Part shown: positions 9,101-17,704 of the stretch, piece by piece | How the letters are laid out: the number at the start of each line of letters is the position of its first letter | Numbering within the stretch: the stretch's first letter is position 1 | Assembly (NCBI RefSeq): GCF_028282265.1 | Contig: NZ_JANQIH010000133.1 | Location: 1 to 37,939, forward strand | DNA from: Allomuricauda sp. | GTDB lineage: Bacteria; Bacteroidota; Bacteroidia; Flavobacteriales; Flavobacteriaceae | Direction of reading: 5' to 3' | DNA length: 37,939 bases | Notes under the pieces: model-generated | The model's input: only the letters and a program-made list of their open reading frames with translations | Told to the model about the DNA's origin: nothing | Databases searched by the model: none | Program-made: the position numbers and the translations under genes

Positions 9101-12100
9101 TCATGCGGCCGTTGAGCAGTACAAATTTTGAGCAATCCAATGTGGAGTTTGTTCAATTCTGGGTATTGGACCCCTATGTTGATGGGCAAACCACCGATGG
9201 TAATGTTGGAGAGTTGGTATTGAATTTGGGAAACATTTCTGAGGACATTCTTAAGGATGGCAGAAAACAGTATGAAAATGGATTGCCGGCAGCGACCAAC
9301 AATGAAATTCCGAGGCCGACCATATGGGGTCAGGTTCCCTCTACCCAGTCCTTGGTGTATGCCTTCGATGCCGATGAAACCAATAGAACCCAGCAAGATG
9401 TCGGATTTGATGGTTTTAACGATGCTGAAGAACAGGCGATTTACAACGGACCCATTGATGACCCTGCCTTGGATAACTATGTCTATTATTTGAACCGTGA
9501 AGGTGGAATATTGGAACGCTATTTCGATTTCAACAATCCTGAGGGTAACTCTCCAGTAGCCGTTACGAACACAGATCGGGGTTCCACAACATTACCTGAT
9601 GTGGAAGATATCGATCGTGACTTGACCATGAATACTGTGGATAGTTATTACGAATATCGAATTCCAATAGGGCCGAATACGACCGTTGATGATAGGTATG
9701 TCACTGATATTCGTGAAGGACTTACCCCCACTTTGCCCAACGGAACCCAATTGAATAGAAGGTGGATTCAGTATAAAATTCCTTTGAGTGATTTTACTGA
9801 GGCTGTCGGCGGAATCACAGATTTTCGTTCCATCAGTTTTATGCGGATGTATTTGACGGGCTTTTCAGATGACTTGGTTCTGCGTTTCGCTACCTTGGAT
9901 TTGGTTCGAGGAGATTGGCGGGCCTATACCAATTCACTTCAACCCGATGTTGACAATGACCCTTCTGATGATGGGACCATCACCGATGTAAATACGGTAA
10001 ACATTGAGGAGAACTTTGGAAGGACCCCAATTCCTTATGTCCTTCCTCCGGGAGTGGTTCGGGAACAATTGAACAACAACAACACGATAATTCGTCAAAA
10101 CGAACAGTCCTTATCATTTTTGGTGGAAAACCTCGAATCTGAGGATTCACGGGGTGTTTTTAAGAATGTCAACATAGATATTCGACAATACGAACGTATT
10201 CAAATGTTCATGCATGCCGAGAAACTATTTGATGGGGATTATTCTGATGATGACACACCTATCGTTGGTTTCCTTCGGATGGGAACGGATTTTTCAGAGA
10301 ATTTCTATCAACTAGAACTTCCGTTACAATTTACACCGTTCAATGTTACCTCTCCGGAAGAAATCTGGCCAGAGGTCAATGAAATTGACTTAGCTCTCTC
10401 TGACTTGAATCAGGTGAAATCATTGGGCATTGCCGAGCAGACGCTGGATGATATAAATTTTTATGAAATAATTGATGGCCAAGTCGTTCCTGTAGACGAA
10501 TTTGCTCCCCGTACTTTGGGAAGAATTCGAATCGGTATCAAGGGTAACCCCTCCTTGGGAAGCATTCGGGGAATGATGGTAGGGGTAAAAAATACGGATG
10601 ACCTTCCTGCAAGAGGTGAAGTCTGGTTCAACGAATTACGGTTGGCCGGGTTGGATAACAATGGAGGTTGGGCTGCTGTAGCCGCTCTTGACGCCAACAT
10701 GGCCGACTTTGCAAACGTTACTGCGACAGGTAGCAGAAGTACTTCAGGTTTTGGCTCAATTGACCAGATGCCCAATGAACGTTTACGGGAAGATGCCATA
10801 TCCTATGATGTGGTGACCAATGTAAACGTCGGACAATTATTTCCCAAAAAATGGGGGCTTCAGATACCATTCAACTATGGAATCTCTGAAACTTTGATTA
10901 CACCCGAGTTTGATCCCGTTTATGACGATTTAAAGCTTGAAGACCGAATTGATGCAGCTACAACTGCGCAAGAGGCAGAAACCATTCGTGAGCAAGCCGA
11001 GGACTATACAAAACGTACAAGTATCAATTTAATCGGCGTTCGAAAGAATAGGGGAGAAGAAGCTAAGGAGAACTTTTTCGATATTGAAAATTTCACTTTC
11101 AACTACTCTTACAACGAAACCAACCACCGGGATTTTCAGGTTGCTGAACTCCAAGATCAAAATGTAACGGCAGGTTTTGTCTATAACCATAATTTTAAAC
11201 CTGCCACGGTAGCACCTTTTGCCAAAAAGGATTCACTGTTCACAGGAAAATATTGGCAATGGCTTAAAGAATTGAATTTTAATGTTTTACCTGCAAGTTT
11301 TTCTTTGAATTCCGATTTTAATCGATCGTTCAACCAACAGCGCTTTAGGGATGTGCTTGAACCTGGGGTGGAAGCTTTGGACCTGCCTTTGTTGCAACAA
11401 CGGAACTATCTTTTTAACTGGCAGTATGCTTTAAATTACAGTATCACAAAATCGCTGCGTCTCAACTTGACCTCTTCAAATAACAATATTGTTAGAAACT
11501 ATTTCAACGAAGAAGGAGATCCCGATTCGGGCATCAACGAACTCCTTGATATTTGGGATGGTTTCTTTGATGTGGGGGAACCCAATCGTCATACGCAGCA
11601 AATGCAGATTAACTATGAGCTGCCCTTCAGTAAGTTTCCTTTCTTGAATTTCATTAATGCGCAATATACGTACACCAGCAATTTTGACTGGCAACGTGGA
11701 GGTGACGCATTAAACGAGGTAGTGCAGGAAGAAAATCCGGGGGAGCAGTTGAACACGGTCCAAAATGCGAACACCCATAATTTAACAGCCAATCTGTCTA
11801 TGCAGCGCTTTTATGACTTTCTTGGTCTAAGAAAACGGGATGGAAAGGTGCTGGCCAGCGAAGCCCAAGCAAGAAGAAACGGAGCCTCTGACGATGTGGA
11901 TGAAAAGCCAAAGAAAAAAACCAGCAAGGCCGTCAATACCCTTATAGATGCGATTACTATGGTAAAAAGGGTCAACGTAAACTACAGTGAAAATAATGGT
12001 ACTGTGCTTCCTGGTTATACCCAATCCATTGGATTCATTGGCACGACCAGACCAACTTTGGGCTTTGTTTTTGGAAGTCAGGCCGATGTTCGATTTGAAG

Positions 12101-13263
12101 CTGCCCGCAATGGTTGGTTGACTGATTTTTCACAATTCAATTCACAGTTTACAAGGATTTCAAACAAACAATTGAACATTACCGCAACAGCACAACCTAC
12201 TCAGGACCTTACCATTGATTTGACGGCAGACCGCCAAATTTCAACCAGTCTTCAAGAAAACTTTAGAATTGAAGGGGACACCTACGTGCCACTTTCACCA
12301 AACACCTTTGGTAATTTCACTATTTCCGCCATGATGATTACCACGGCCTTTAGCAAGAGCGATGAGTTTGAATCGGATACGTTTGAAGAATTCCAACAAA
12401 ATCGGATAATTATCGCGAACCGTCTGGTCTCTGATAGAAATGAATCCCCTGGCACTTTGGATGAAGATGGTTTTCCTGAACGTTATGGAAAAACACAACA
12501 AGATGTTTTGCTTCCAGCTTTTTTTGCGGCATATACCGGACAAGATGCGAATCGGGTAAACCTTGATGCATTTAGGGAGATACCCATCCCAAACTGGAAC
12601 GTGAAATACACTGGATTGATGAAAAATCGATGGTTCAAGAAGAAATTTAAGCGATTCTCATTGAGTCATGGTTATCGGGCAGCATATAGTATCAATTCCT
12701 TCCAGACCAATTTAGAACTACAGAATACCAATACGAATCCCGAAAATGGCGATGCGCTCCCTGAGAACATTATTAACAATGTGGTTTTGAACGATGCGTT
12801 CAATCCATTGCTTCGTGTGGATTTTGAAATGACAAACTCCTTCAGTTTCCTTGCAGAGGTTAGGAGGGACCGCACCCTATCCCTAAGTTTTGACAATAGT
12901 CTTCTCACAGAAATCAATGGTCAGGAGTATACGGTCGGATTGGGATATCGGTTCAAGGACGTAAAGTTTGTTACCAATATTGGCGGTGAACGTACAAGAT
13001 TGAAAGGAGACCTTAATTTAAAAGCTGATTTTTCATTGCGGGACAACATCACTATTATTCGAAATCTGGACATCGATAACAACCAAATTACATCAGGTCA
13101 AAAATTGATTTCCTTCAATTTTACCGCAGATTACGCTTTGAGTAAGAATTTCAATGCGCTTTTCCTTTATGATCATTCTTTCTCAGAATTTGCCGTGTCA
13201 ACCGCTTTTCCACAGACCACGATCAATACCGGTTTCACGCTTCGATACAACTTCGGGAATTAG
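6118..13263 (+). CDS. sprA: type IX secretion system outer-membrane translocon SprA (Sov)
   Basis: SprA forms the very large (about 36-strand) outer-membrane barrel through which T9SS cargo leaves the cell; it is needed for gliding and adhesin secretion. The product is 2381 residues, close to the roughly 2400 of Flavobacterium johnsoniae SprA. A hydrophobic signal peptide (KHFFFCICFLFFSMVWGQ) is followed by the SprA N-terminal region and long alternating polar/hydrophobic stretches typical of beta-barrels, ending in NTGFTLRYNFGN, a terminal strand with an aromatic near the end. The start is a TTG at 6118: no ATG occurs before the signal peptide, and the next upstream in-frame codons contain no better start. 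It begins five bases after ruvA, implying translational coupling. gcvH follows 101 bases later behind its own promoter. Confidence 0.97.
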   Translation: MKRGAKPILKPTGFKHFFFCICFLFFSMVWGQEDNEQVQDSVKTGVALGRLNLENPTSIVSKYTYDPELDRYIYSETIGDFDISYPIILTPEQFFELVRKEGMKSYFKEKIDAFTGKKEGSQEARKNLLPNFYVNSSFFESIFGGNTIEVIPQGSVAMDLGVLWQKNDNPALSPRNRTNLSFDFDQRISLSLLGKVGERLQVTANYDTEATFDFQNLVKLDYTPTEDDILRKIEIGNVNMPLNSSLITGAQSLFGVKTELQFGRTRVTAVFSEQRSQNNTVVAQGGGTLNDFSLTALDYDEDKHFFLAQYFRDNYDQALENYPFIRSQIQITRLEVWVTNRNQQTLNVRNVVAIQDLGEGEIGRSGNEKTRVGIQGGAPAGFFNIVGTDILPQNGANDYDPALIGNGGVLTESIRNIATVEQGFSFSTGYSANQGFDYAFLENARKLELGRDYQFDQQLGYISLNQRLSNDEVLGVAFQYTINGEVFQVGEFANGGIDATTVSGDVNPIIENNTLILKLLKSNITNVDDPIWDLMMKNIYATGAFQLSQEDFKFNILYSDPTPRNYITPVVDFPTPIDGSKPLEERILLEVFNLDRLNVFNDVQPGGDGFFDYVPGITVDTQSGRIIFTKVEPFGEFLFETLRSSAGEVYDVENDQGYNPNQERYVFRNMYAKTKAASLQDAEKNRFQLRGRYKSEGSNGIPIGAFNVPRGSVRVTAGGRQLQEGIDFTVNYQAGTVQILDPSLQASNTPINISVENNAIFGQQTRRFTGVNVEHQINENFLLGATVLNLNERPLTQKSNFGVEPVNNTIFGLNGNFSTEIPFLTRLANKLPNIDTDVPSNLSIRGEVAFLRPNSPKNADFEGETTTYLDDFEGAQALIDIRSSLGWTLASPPVEFIDDRTDIDVGFERAKMSWYTIDPIFYTNQRPAGMSDNDISLNATRRVFIDEVFTETDIAQGQTQVQGTLDIVYYPNTKGPYNANPSFETETPEDKWAGIMRPLSSTNFEQSNVEFVQFWVLDPYVDGQTTDGNVGELVLNLGNISEDILKDGRKQYENGLPAATNNEIPRPTIWGQVPSTQSLVYAFDADETNRTQQDVGFDGFNDAEEQAIYNGPIDDPALDNYVYYLNREGGILERYFDFNNPEGNSPVAVTNTDRGSTTLPDVEDIDRDLTMNTVDSYYEYRIPIGPNTTVDDRYVTDIREGLTPTLPNGTQLNRRWIQYKIPLSDFTEAVGGITDFRSISFMRMYLTGFSDDLVLRFATLDLVRGDWRAYTNSLQPDVDNDPSDDGTITDVNTVNIEENFGRTPIPYVLPPGVVREQLNNNNTIIRQNEQSLSFLVENLESEDSRGVFKNVNIDIRQYERIQMFMHAEKLFDGDYSDDDTPIVGFLRMGTDFSENFYQLELPLQFTPFNVTSPEEIWPEVNEIDLALSDLNQVKSLGIAEQTLDDINFYEIIDGQVVPVDEFAPRTLGRIRIGIKGNPSLGSIRGMMVGVKNTDDLPARGEVWFNELRLAGLDNNGGWAAVAALDANMADFANVTATGSRSTSGFGSIDQMPNERLREDAISYDVVTNVNVGQLFPKKWGLQIPFNYGISETLITPEFDPVYDDLKLEDRIDAATTAQEAETIREQAEDYTKRTSINLIGVRKNRGEEAKENFFDIENFTFNYSYNETNHRDFQVAELQDQNVTAGFVYNHNFKPATVAPFAKKDSLFTGKYWQWLKELNFNVLPASFSLNSDFNRSFNQQRFRDVLEPGVEALDLPLLQQRNYLFNWQYALNYSITKSLRLNLTSSNNNIVRNYFNEEGDPDSGINELLDIWDGFFDVGEPNRHTQQMQINYELPFSKFPFLNFINAQYTYTSNFDWQRGGDALNEVVQEENPGEQLNTVQNANTHNLTANLSMQRFYDFLGLRKRDGKVLASEAQARRNGASDDVDEKPKKKTSKAVNTLIDAITMVKRVNVNYSENNGTVLPGYTQSIGFIGTTRPTLGFVFGSQADVRFEAARNGWLTDFSQFNSQFTRISNKQLNITATAQPTQDLTIDLTADRQISTSLQENFRIEGDTYVPLSPNTFGNFTISAMMITTAFSKSDEFESDTFEEFQQNRIIIANRLVSDRNESPGTLDEDGFPERYGKTQQDVLLPAFFAAYTGQDANRVNLDAFREIPIPNWNVKYTGLMKNRWFKKKFKRFSLSHGYRAAYSINSFQTNLELQNTNTNPENGDALPENIINNVVLNDAFNPLLRVDFEMTNSFSFLAEVRRDRTLSLSFDNSLLTEINGQEYTVGLGYRFKDVKFVTNIGGERTRLKGDLNLKADFSLRDNITIIRNLDIDNNQITSGQKLISFNFTADYALSKNFNALFLYDHSFSEFAVSTAFPQTTINTGFTLRYNFGN

Positions 13264-13306
13264 CGATTTTTTTCATTTTTATTTGTCAATCTTTTGTTTT
13301 GGTTTT

Positions 13307-13338
13307 TTTGAAAAGCTACCCTTGATCCGTTACATTTG
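13307..13338 (+). promoter_or_regulatory. Bacteroidota-type promoter for gcvH
   Basis: TTTG at 13307-13310, a 20-base spacer, and TACATTTG at 13331-13338 match TTTG-N19/20-TAnnTTTG exactly. The predicted transcript start near 13345 gives a 20-base leader to the gcvH ATG at 13365. Confidence 0.7.
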
Positions 13339-13364
13339 TGAGCGAACGAAAACTATTTTAAACA

Positions 13365-13745
13365 ATGAACATACCAGCAGACCTTAAGTATACCAAAGAC
13401 CATGAATGGGTAAAGATTGAAGGAGAAATCGCAATAGTCGGAATCACAGATTTTGCTCAGGGCGAGTTGGGTGACATTGTTTACGTTGAAGTGGAAACTT
13501 TAGATGAGACTCTCGATAAAGAGGAGGTTTTTGGTACTGTGGAGGCCGTCAAAACTGTTTCTGATTTGTTTCTGCCTTTAAGTGGGGAGATTGTTGAGTT
13601 CAATGATGCTCTTGAAGATGAACCCGAGAAGGTAAATTCTGACCCTTATGGAGAAGGTTGGATGATCAAAATAAAAATCAGCGATGCATCAGAAGTGGAA
13701 TCGTTGATGAGCGATTCCGATTACAAAGAGCTCATAGGTGCTTAA
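13365..13745 (+). CDS. gcvH: glycine cleavage system H protein
   Basis: Lipoyl carrier that shuttles the aminomethyl group between the P, T and L proteins of the glycine cleavage system. The 126-residue protein has the usual size, starts with KYTKDHEWV, and carries the lipoylation site Lys63 in the context [12 protein letters not shown]. The C-terminal [14 protein letters not shown] is also family-typical. gcvP, gcvT and lpd are not nearby; the location between sprA and a vanZ-like gene is a recurrent flavobacterial arrangement and does not imply a T9SS function. It has its own promoter, and its last eight bases overlap the next gene. Confidence 0.97.
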   Translation: MNIPADLKYTKDHEWVKIEGEIAIVGITDFAQGELGDIVYVEVETLDETLDKEEVFGTVEAVKTVSDLFLPLSGEIVEFNDALEDEPEKVNSDPYGEGWMIKIKISDASEVESLMSDSDYKELIGA

Positions 13746-14139
13746 ACACTACTTTTTTACAATACTTTTTATAGGCTGGGTTATGTTGATAACATTTCTC
13801 AGCTTATTTTCTTTTTCTAGTTTGGATACGGGTTCTTTGAATATCCCTTACGCAGACAAAATCACGCACTTCGGATTTTATTCGGTATTTGTGATTCTTG
13901 GATGCTTCGCAATCAATGAGCGTAGAAAGGGTAAAATATCACTAAAGAACACAGTGATTACCTTCGCCCTTTTAGCTATAATTTATGGCATATTTATTGA
14001 GGTTTTACAGTACACACTGACCGAAGATAGAATGGCGGAATACGGGGATGCCCTTGCGAATGCTGCCGGTGCTATTTTCGGAGGTATACTGATTTGGTGG
14101 TATTTTTCCAAAAAAGAGCCATTAAAAAGGAAAATTTAA
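13738..14139 (+). CDS. VanZ-like membrane protein
   Basis: A 133-residue protein with four hydrophobic segments (about 6-25, 40-57, 72-92 and 108-125), with [17 protein letters not shown] and the acidic stretch [32 protein letters not shown] that are typical of VanZ-family proteins. VanZ itself gives low-level teicoplanin resistance, but in this genomic setting the family has no established role and no resistance should be inferred. The start is a GTG at 13738 inside the last codons of gcvH (eight-base overlap), so translation is probably coupled. An alternative start is not evident, because the first ATG lies well inside the first membrane segment. Confidence 0.85.
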   Translation: MLKHYFFTILFIGWVMLITFLSLFSFSSLDTGSLNIPYADKITHFGFYSVFVILGCFAINERRKGKISLKNTVITFALLAIIYGIFIEVLQYTLTEDRMAEYGDALANAAGAIFGGILIWWYFSKKEPLKRKI

Positions 14140-14192
14140 TTCCTTATTTATCGAATTAAATATTAAATTAGCGAATACTAAATTCAAAAAAA

Positions 14193-14897
14193 ATGGAACT
14201 AAAAAAGAATCCAAAAGCTGATGTTGGGAAGAACAGCACCCTGTATTTTGTGATAGGGTTGGCTGCAGTGCTGGGGCTTGTATATGGAGCCATGGAGTGG
14301 AAAAAGTATGATAAGATGAACGATTATGATATTTCGTTGAATGTTGAGGACCAGTTGGATGAAGAGGTGCCGATGACGGAACAGATTAAAACTCCGCCGC
14401 CACCACCACCACCGGCAGCACCTGAAGTAATTGAGGTTGTAGAGGATGAAGAGGAAGTTGAGGAAACAGTAATCGAGTCTACCGAGACCAGTCAAGAAGA
14501 AGAAGTGATGGAAGTAGAAGAGGTCGAGGTTGAAGAAGTTGAAGAAGATATTTCAGTTCCTTTCGCAGTGATTGAGGACGTACCGATTTTCCCAGGATGT
14601 GAAAGCTCCAATAATAAGAAGGCCTGTTTTCAGGAAATGATGCAAAAACATATCCGTAAAAATTTCCGTTATCCAGAAATAGCCCAAGAAATGGGAGTTC
14701 AAGGTCGTGTAAACGTAATTTTTGTTATTCAAAAGGATGGAAGCATCGGAAATATCAGAATGCGTGGACCAGATAAAAACTTAGAAGCTGAAGCTTTACG
14801 TATCATCAAGAAGCTTCCTAAAATGACACCTGGTAAGCAAAGAGGTAGAGCGGTAAAAGTTCCATTTAGTATTCCGATTACCTTTAAGCTGCAGTAA
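14193..14897 (+). CDS. TonB family energy transducer
   Basis: Periplasm-spanning protein that passes proton-motive-force energy from an ExbB/ExbD motor to TonB-dependent outer-membrane receptors. Of 234 residues, about 17-33 form the single inner-membrane anchor; residues 68-74 are seven consecutive prolines; about 78-119 is an extremely acidic Glu/Val-rich linker; and the C-terminal TonB domain (about 148-234) includes FRYPEIAQEMGVQGRVNVIF and ends with VKVPFSIPITFKLQ. The pair Cys136 and Cys145 precedes the C-terminal domain, as in many Bacteroidota TonB proteins. No ExbB/ExbD genes are present in the window. It follows vanZ by 53 bases and ends at a terminator. Confidence 0.93.
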   Translation: MELKKNPKADVGKNSTLYFVIGLAAVLGLVYGAMEWKKYDKMNDYDISLNVEDQLDEEVPMTEQIKTPPPPPPPAAPEVIEVVEDEEEVEETVIESTETSQEEEVMEVEEVEVEEVEEDISVPFAVIEDVPIFPGCESSNNKKACFQEMMQKHIRKNFRYPEIAQEMGVQGRVNVIFVIQKDGSIGNIRMRGPDKNLEAEALRIIKKLPKMTPGKQRGRAVKVPFSIPITFKLQ

Positions 14898-14921
14898 AAA
14901 TTACAGAGCAGAAAGAATTTA

Positions 14922-14949
14922 AAAGCCCAGCAGAAATGTTGGGTTTTTT
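14922..14949 (+). terminator. rho-independent terminator after tonB
   Basis: AAAGCCCAGC (14922-14931) pairs with GTTGGGTTTT (14938-14947), allowing two G-T pairs, around a six-base loop, and runs into a T-tract. It lies 25 bases after the tonB stop and closes the gcvH-vanZ-tonB unit. Confidence 0.8.
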
Positions 14950-15047
14950 GTTTGTGAAAACATAAGGACCAAAATATGTTGTCACACACTTCAACGGGGA
15001 TTACGCTATGAAAGCCACTTAAAATTAACACAAACATCCCTAAGCGG

Positions 15048-15078
15048 TTGGAAAAGAAGGTATCGCAGGTTATCTTTG
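15048..15078 (+). promoter_or_regulatory. Bacteroidota-type promoter for the cyoE/cox genes
   Basis: TTG at 15048-15050, a 20-base spacer and TATCTTTG at 15071-15078 match the TTG-N20-TAnnTTTG pattern. The expected transcript start is near 15085. This TTG is also the most upstream in-frame start codon for cyoE, but as the -33 box it would lie outside the message. Confidence 0.7.
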
Positions 15079-15092
15079 CACGCCAATACGCA

Positions 15093-16001
15093 ATGTGGAT
15101 GAAATCTGCCGTAGGTTCCTTAAAAATTACATCCTTGTCCTTGATTTTTTCCGATTTTAAGGAAATCACGAAGGCCAGACTGGCCGTTAGCGTGGTGTTC
15201 TCTTCCATTGCAGGCTACTTTTTAGGGGCCTATCAAATCGATTTATGGTCCGTTGTTCTGCTCGCCTTTGGTGGCTATTGCATGGTAGGCGCTTCCAATG
15301 CCTACAATCAGGTTATAGAGCGTGACCTCGACGCTTTAATGAAACGAACGCGTAATCGCCCTATACCTTCTGGCCGAATGACCGTAAATATGGCGATGAC
15401 CATAGCGATACTGCTCACTGTTCTGGGAGTAGTTTCATTGTATATGCTAAGTCCCAAAACGGCTATGTTTGGGGCTATTTCCATATTTCTATATACCAGT
15501 GTTTATACTCCGCTCAAAACAAAGACCCCTTTGGCGGTTTTCGTAGGAGCTTTTCCCGGTGCTATCCCTTTTATGTTGGGTTGGGTTGCCGCCACAAATG
15601 ATTTCGGCATAGAACCCGGAACCCTTTTCATGATTCAGTTCTTTTGGCAATTTCCCCATTTTTGGGCCCTTGGATGGATGCTGGACGATGACTACAAAAG
15701 AGGTGGATTCAAAATGCTACCTACAGGAAAAAAGGATAGGGGCACAGCCCTTCAAATCATATTGTATACCATCTGGATGATTGTCATTTCCGTGATGCCG
15801 GCTTTCGGATTTACCGGGCGTTTGCATCTGACCCTGCCGGCTGCTGCAATTGTCTTGTTATGTGGTCTCGTGATGTTGTGGTTTGCCTTCAAGCTTTATG
15901 AAAAAAGGGATAATGCGAGTGCAAGACGTTTGATGTTGGCCAGCGTGACCTACATCTCGCTGATTCAGATAATATATGTTGTTGATAAATTGATTGGATA
16001 G
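15093..16001 (+). CDS. cyoE: protoheme IX farnesyltransferase (heme O synthase)
   Basis: Also called CtaB; transfers a farnesyl group to heme B, making heme O for the terminal oxidase (precursor of heme A). An inner-membrane UbiA-family prenyltransferase with about nine hydrophobic segments. The first aspartate motif, NQVIERDLDALMKRTRNRPI, provides the Mg-diphosphate binding residues, and the second conserved loop has WMLDDDYKRGGFKMLP. I place the start at ATG 15093 (ATG 15099 is equally possible, giving MKSAVGSL...), because the longer frame from TTG 15048 begins inside the apparent -33 promoter box. The next gene, an oxidase subunit, begins three bases after its stop, consistent with a heme-supply role for the same oxidase. 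Confidence 0.93.
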   Translation: MWMKSAVGSLKITSLSLIFSDFKEITKARLAVSVVFSSIAGYFLGAYQIDLWSVVLLAFGGYCMVGASNAYNQVIERDLDALMKRTRNRPIPSGRMTVNMAMTIAILLTVLGVVSLYMLSPKTAMFGAISIFLYTSVYTPLKTKTPLAVFVGAFPGAIPFMLGWVAATNDFGIEPGTLFMIQFFWQFPHFWALGWMLDDDYKRGGFKMLPTGKKDRGTALQIILYTIWMIVISVMPAFGFTGRLHLTLPAAAIVLLCGLVMLWFAFKLYEKRDNASARRLMLASVTYISLIQIIYVVDKLIG

Positions 16002-16004
16002 AAA

Positions 16005-16586
16005 ATGGATTTAACCCAAGGTACAGTTGAGCAAAAGAACAGAAGAGCAAAAAAAATGATGCTCTGGTTTGGTATCGGAAGCTTGATAATGGGATTCGCT
16101 GGCTGGACCAGTGCCTATATTGTAAGTAGTAAACGCGCTGATTGGATCAGCGATTTGGAGCTGCCCCAAGCATTTCTTTGGAGTACGGCTACTATCATAT
16201 TGAGTAGCATCACCTATTGGTTGGCCAAAGGAGCCATTAAAAAAGGCAATCTAAAACAGACCACTACACTTTTACTGGTAACTTTCGGTCTGGGGATCTT
16301 TTTTGTTGTTTTGCAATTTGTAGGATTTTCCCAAATGCTCGAAAATGGGTATTACTTCACTGGACCTACCAGTAACATTAAAATGTCCTACGTCTTTCTC
16401 ATCGCAGCTGTTCATATTGTTCACGTTGTCGCCGGATTGATTTCCCTCTTGGTGGTTTTGGTTCAGCAATTGAGGGCCAAGTATTCCTCCGAGAACCATT
16501 TGGGCTTGGAATTAGGGGCGACTTTCTGGCATTTTCTAGATTTCCTTTGGGTATATCTGATACTTTTTATGTACTTCGTAAAATAA
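16005..16586 (+). CDS. heme-copper oxidase subunit III family protein (first copy)
   Basis: A 193-residue protein with five hydrophobic segments, beginning with a charged N-terminus and MLWFGIGSLIMGFAGWTSAYI, and ending in GATFWHFLDFLWVYLILFMYF, the conserved end of cytochrome c oxidase subunit III. Subunit III supports proton uptake and stability of the oxidase in the inner membrane. It starts three bases after cyoE, so the two are co-transcribed. Bacteroidota typically encode two adjacent subunit III homologues; this is the short one, without the soluble insertion present in the next gene. Whether both sit in one complex cannot be told here. Confidence 0.9.
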   Translation: MDLTQGTVEQKNRRAKKMMLWFGIGSLIMGFAGWTSAYIVSSKRADWISDLELPQAFLWSTATIILSSITYWLAKGAIKKGNLKQTTTLLLVTFGLGIFFVVLQFVGFSQMLENGYYFTGPTSNIKMSYVFLIAAVHIVHVVAGLISLLVVLVQQLRAKYSSENHLGLELGATFWHFLDFLWVYLILFMYFVK

Positions 16587-16642
16587 TTGTTTCAAGGTGA
16601 AGTTTTCATTACACTTTGTCTTTTCGAATACGGTAAAAGGTG

Positions 16643-16650
16643 TATTTTTG
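16643..16650 (+). promoter_or_regulatory. candidate -7 promoter box before second subunit III gene
   Basis: TATTTTTG matches TAnnTTTG and lies 28 bases before the ATG at 16679, in the 92-base gap between the two subunit III genes. The nearest TTTG upstream (16615-16618) is 24 bases away, longer than usual, so the element may be weak or chance. Confidence 0.35.
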
Positions 16651-16678
16651 CTAAAGTTTTATTAAAACGATTTCTTAT

Positions 16679-17653
16679 ATGGATACTACGGTAACGACCG
16701 GTACAGAAGATAGCGTTTGGGGAGGCGGTAATCGCCCCTTAGGTGCTAGCTACGGAAAATTGATGATGTGGTTTTTCATCGTTTCGGATGCTTTGACCTT
16801 TTCTGGGTTTTTGGTTTCCTACGGTTTTTCAAGGTTCAAATTCATTGAGACTTGGCCCATCGCCGATGAGGTTTTTACCCACGTTCCATTTTTCCACGGG
16901 AACTATCCGATGTACTATGTGGCTTTCATGACCTTTATTCTGATTATGTCATCGGTCACTATGGTACTTGCTGTGGACGCCGGGCATCGTATGATGAAGA
17001 ACCGCGTTATTCTTTATATGTTCCTGACCATTATCGGGGGTGCTATATTCGTAGGTTCACAGGCTTGGGAATGGGCAACTTTTATCAAGGGAGATTACGG
17101 TGCTTTGGAAACTAAAGGAGGTCGTATTCTTCAATTTGTAAATGCCGATACCGGAAAACGTGCCGCATTGGCCGACTTTGCCAGAACGCTTCCTGAAGAA
17201 AGGGTGAAGCACGAAAAAAGCGAAGGAATTTGGTACCAAGAAGAAGGGTACAAAACCTCATACTCCTTAAATGAAGTAATTCAGGGCTTTAGGGCCAATC
17301 CCAATATTTTAATCCGTACGGAAACCATTAACGAAGAAGGTGAAAAGACGTTGCTCACAAGAGGCGAATCCTTAGAAAAACTAAATGATGCGGTAATGGT
17401 GGTCGAAGGAGCTAACCTTATTCGCAATGAATATGGTAGCCGGTTGTTTGCCGACTTCTTCTTTTTCATTACTGGATTTCACGGATTCCACGTTTTTTCT
17501 GGAGTCGTTATCAACGTGATCATCTTCTTCAACATTATTTTGGGTACCTACGAGAGAAGAGGGCACTACGAAATGGTGGAGAAGGTGGGATTGTACTGGC
17601 ACTTCGTTGATTTAGTGTGGGTCTTTGTATTTACATTCTTTTATTTGGTTTAA
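16679..17653 (+). CDS. cytochrome c oxidase subunit III (second copy, with soluble insertion)
   Basis: A 324-residue subunit III homologue. The membrane segments near 26-45, 72-95, 107-125 and 253-275 are subunit-III-like, and the C-terminus has VGLYWHFVDLVWVFVFTFFYLV, the conserved WHFxDxxWV end. An extra hydrophilic segment of about 115 residues (about 135-250, rich in Lys and Glu, e.g. RTLPEERVKHEKSEG) sits between two membrane helices; this insertion is common in Bacteroidota homologues and probably faces the periplasm or cytoplasm as a partner-binding domain. It is followed by the subunit IV gene 51 bases later. The residues GFHGFHVFSG carry the conserved His/Glu-region helix of the family. 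Confidence 0.93.
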   Translation: MDTTVTTGTEDSVWGGGNRPLGASYGKLMMWFFIVSDALTFSGFLVSYGFSRFKFIETWPIADEVFTHVPFFHGNYPMYYVAFMTFILIMSSVTMVLAVDAGHRMMKNRVILYMFLTIIGGAIFVGSQAWEWATFIKGDYGALETKGGRILQFVNADTGKRAALADFARTLPEERVKHEKSEGIWYQEEGYKTSYSLNEVIQGFRANPNILIRTETINEEGEKTLLTRGESLEKLNDAVMVVEGANLIRNEYGSRLFADFFFFITGFHGFHVFSGVVINVIIFFNIILGTYERRGHYEMVEKVGLYWHFVDLVWVFVFTFFYLV

Positions 17654-17704
17654 TATTTAAAGTTTGTTGCTCTAGGGACAACTACTGAAACAATATAGAT
17701 TTAT

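Noticed and set aside
8668..9396. A 242-codon frame on the minus strand inside sprA
   Set aside because: It is antisense to a certain gene, its composition mirrors the sprA codons, and it has no recognisable motif.
13738..14139. A glycopeptide resistance role for the VanZ-like protein
   Set aside because: Only family membership is visible; there is no van cluster, and the gene is in a conserved housekeeping setting.
14400..14560. GAA/GTT-rich repeat-like DNA in tonB
   Set aside because: It is low-complexity coding sequence for the acidic Pro/Glu/Val linker, not a repeat element.
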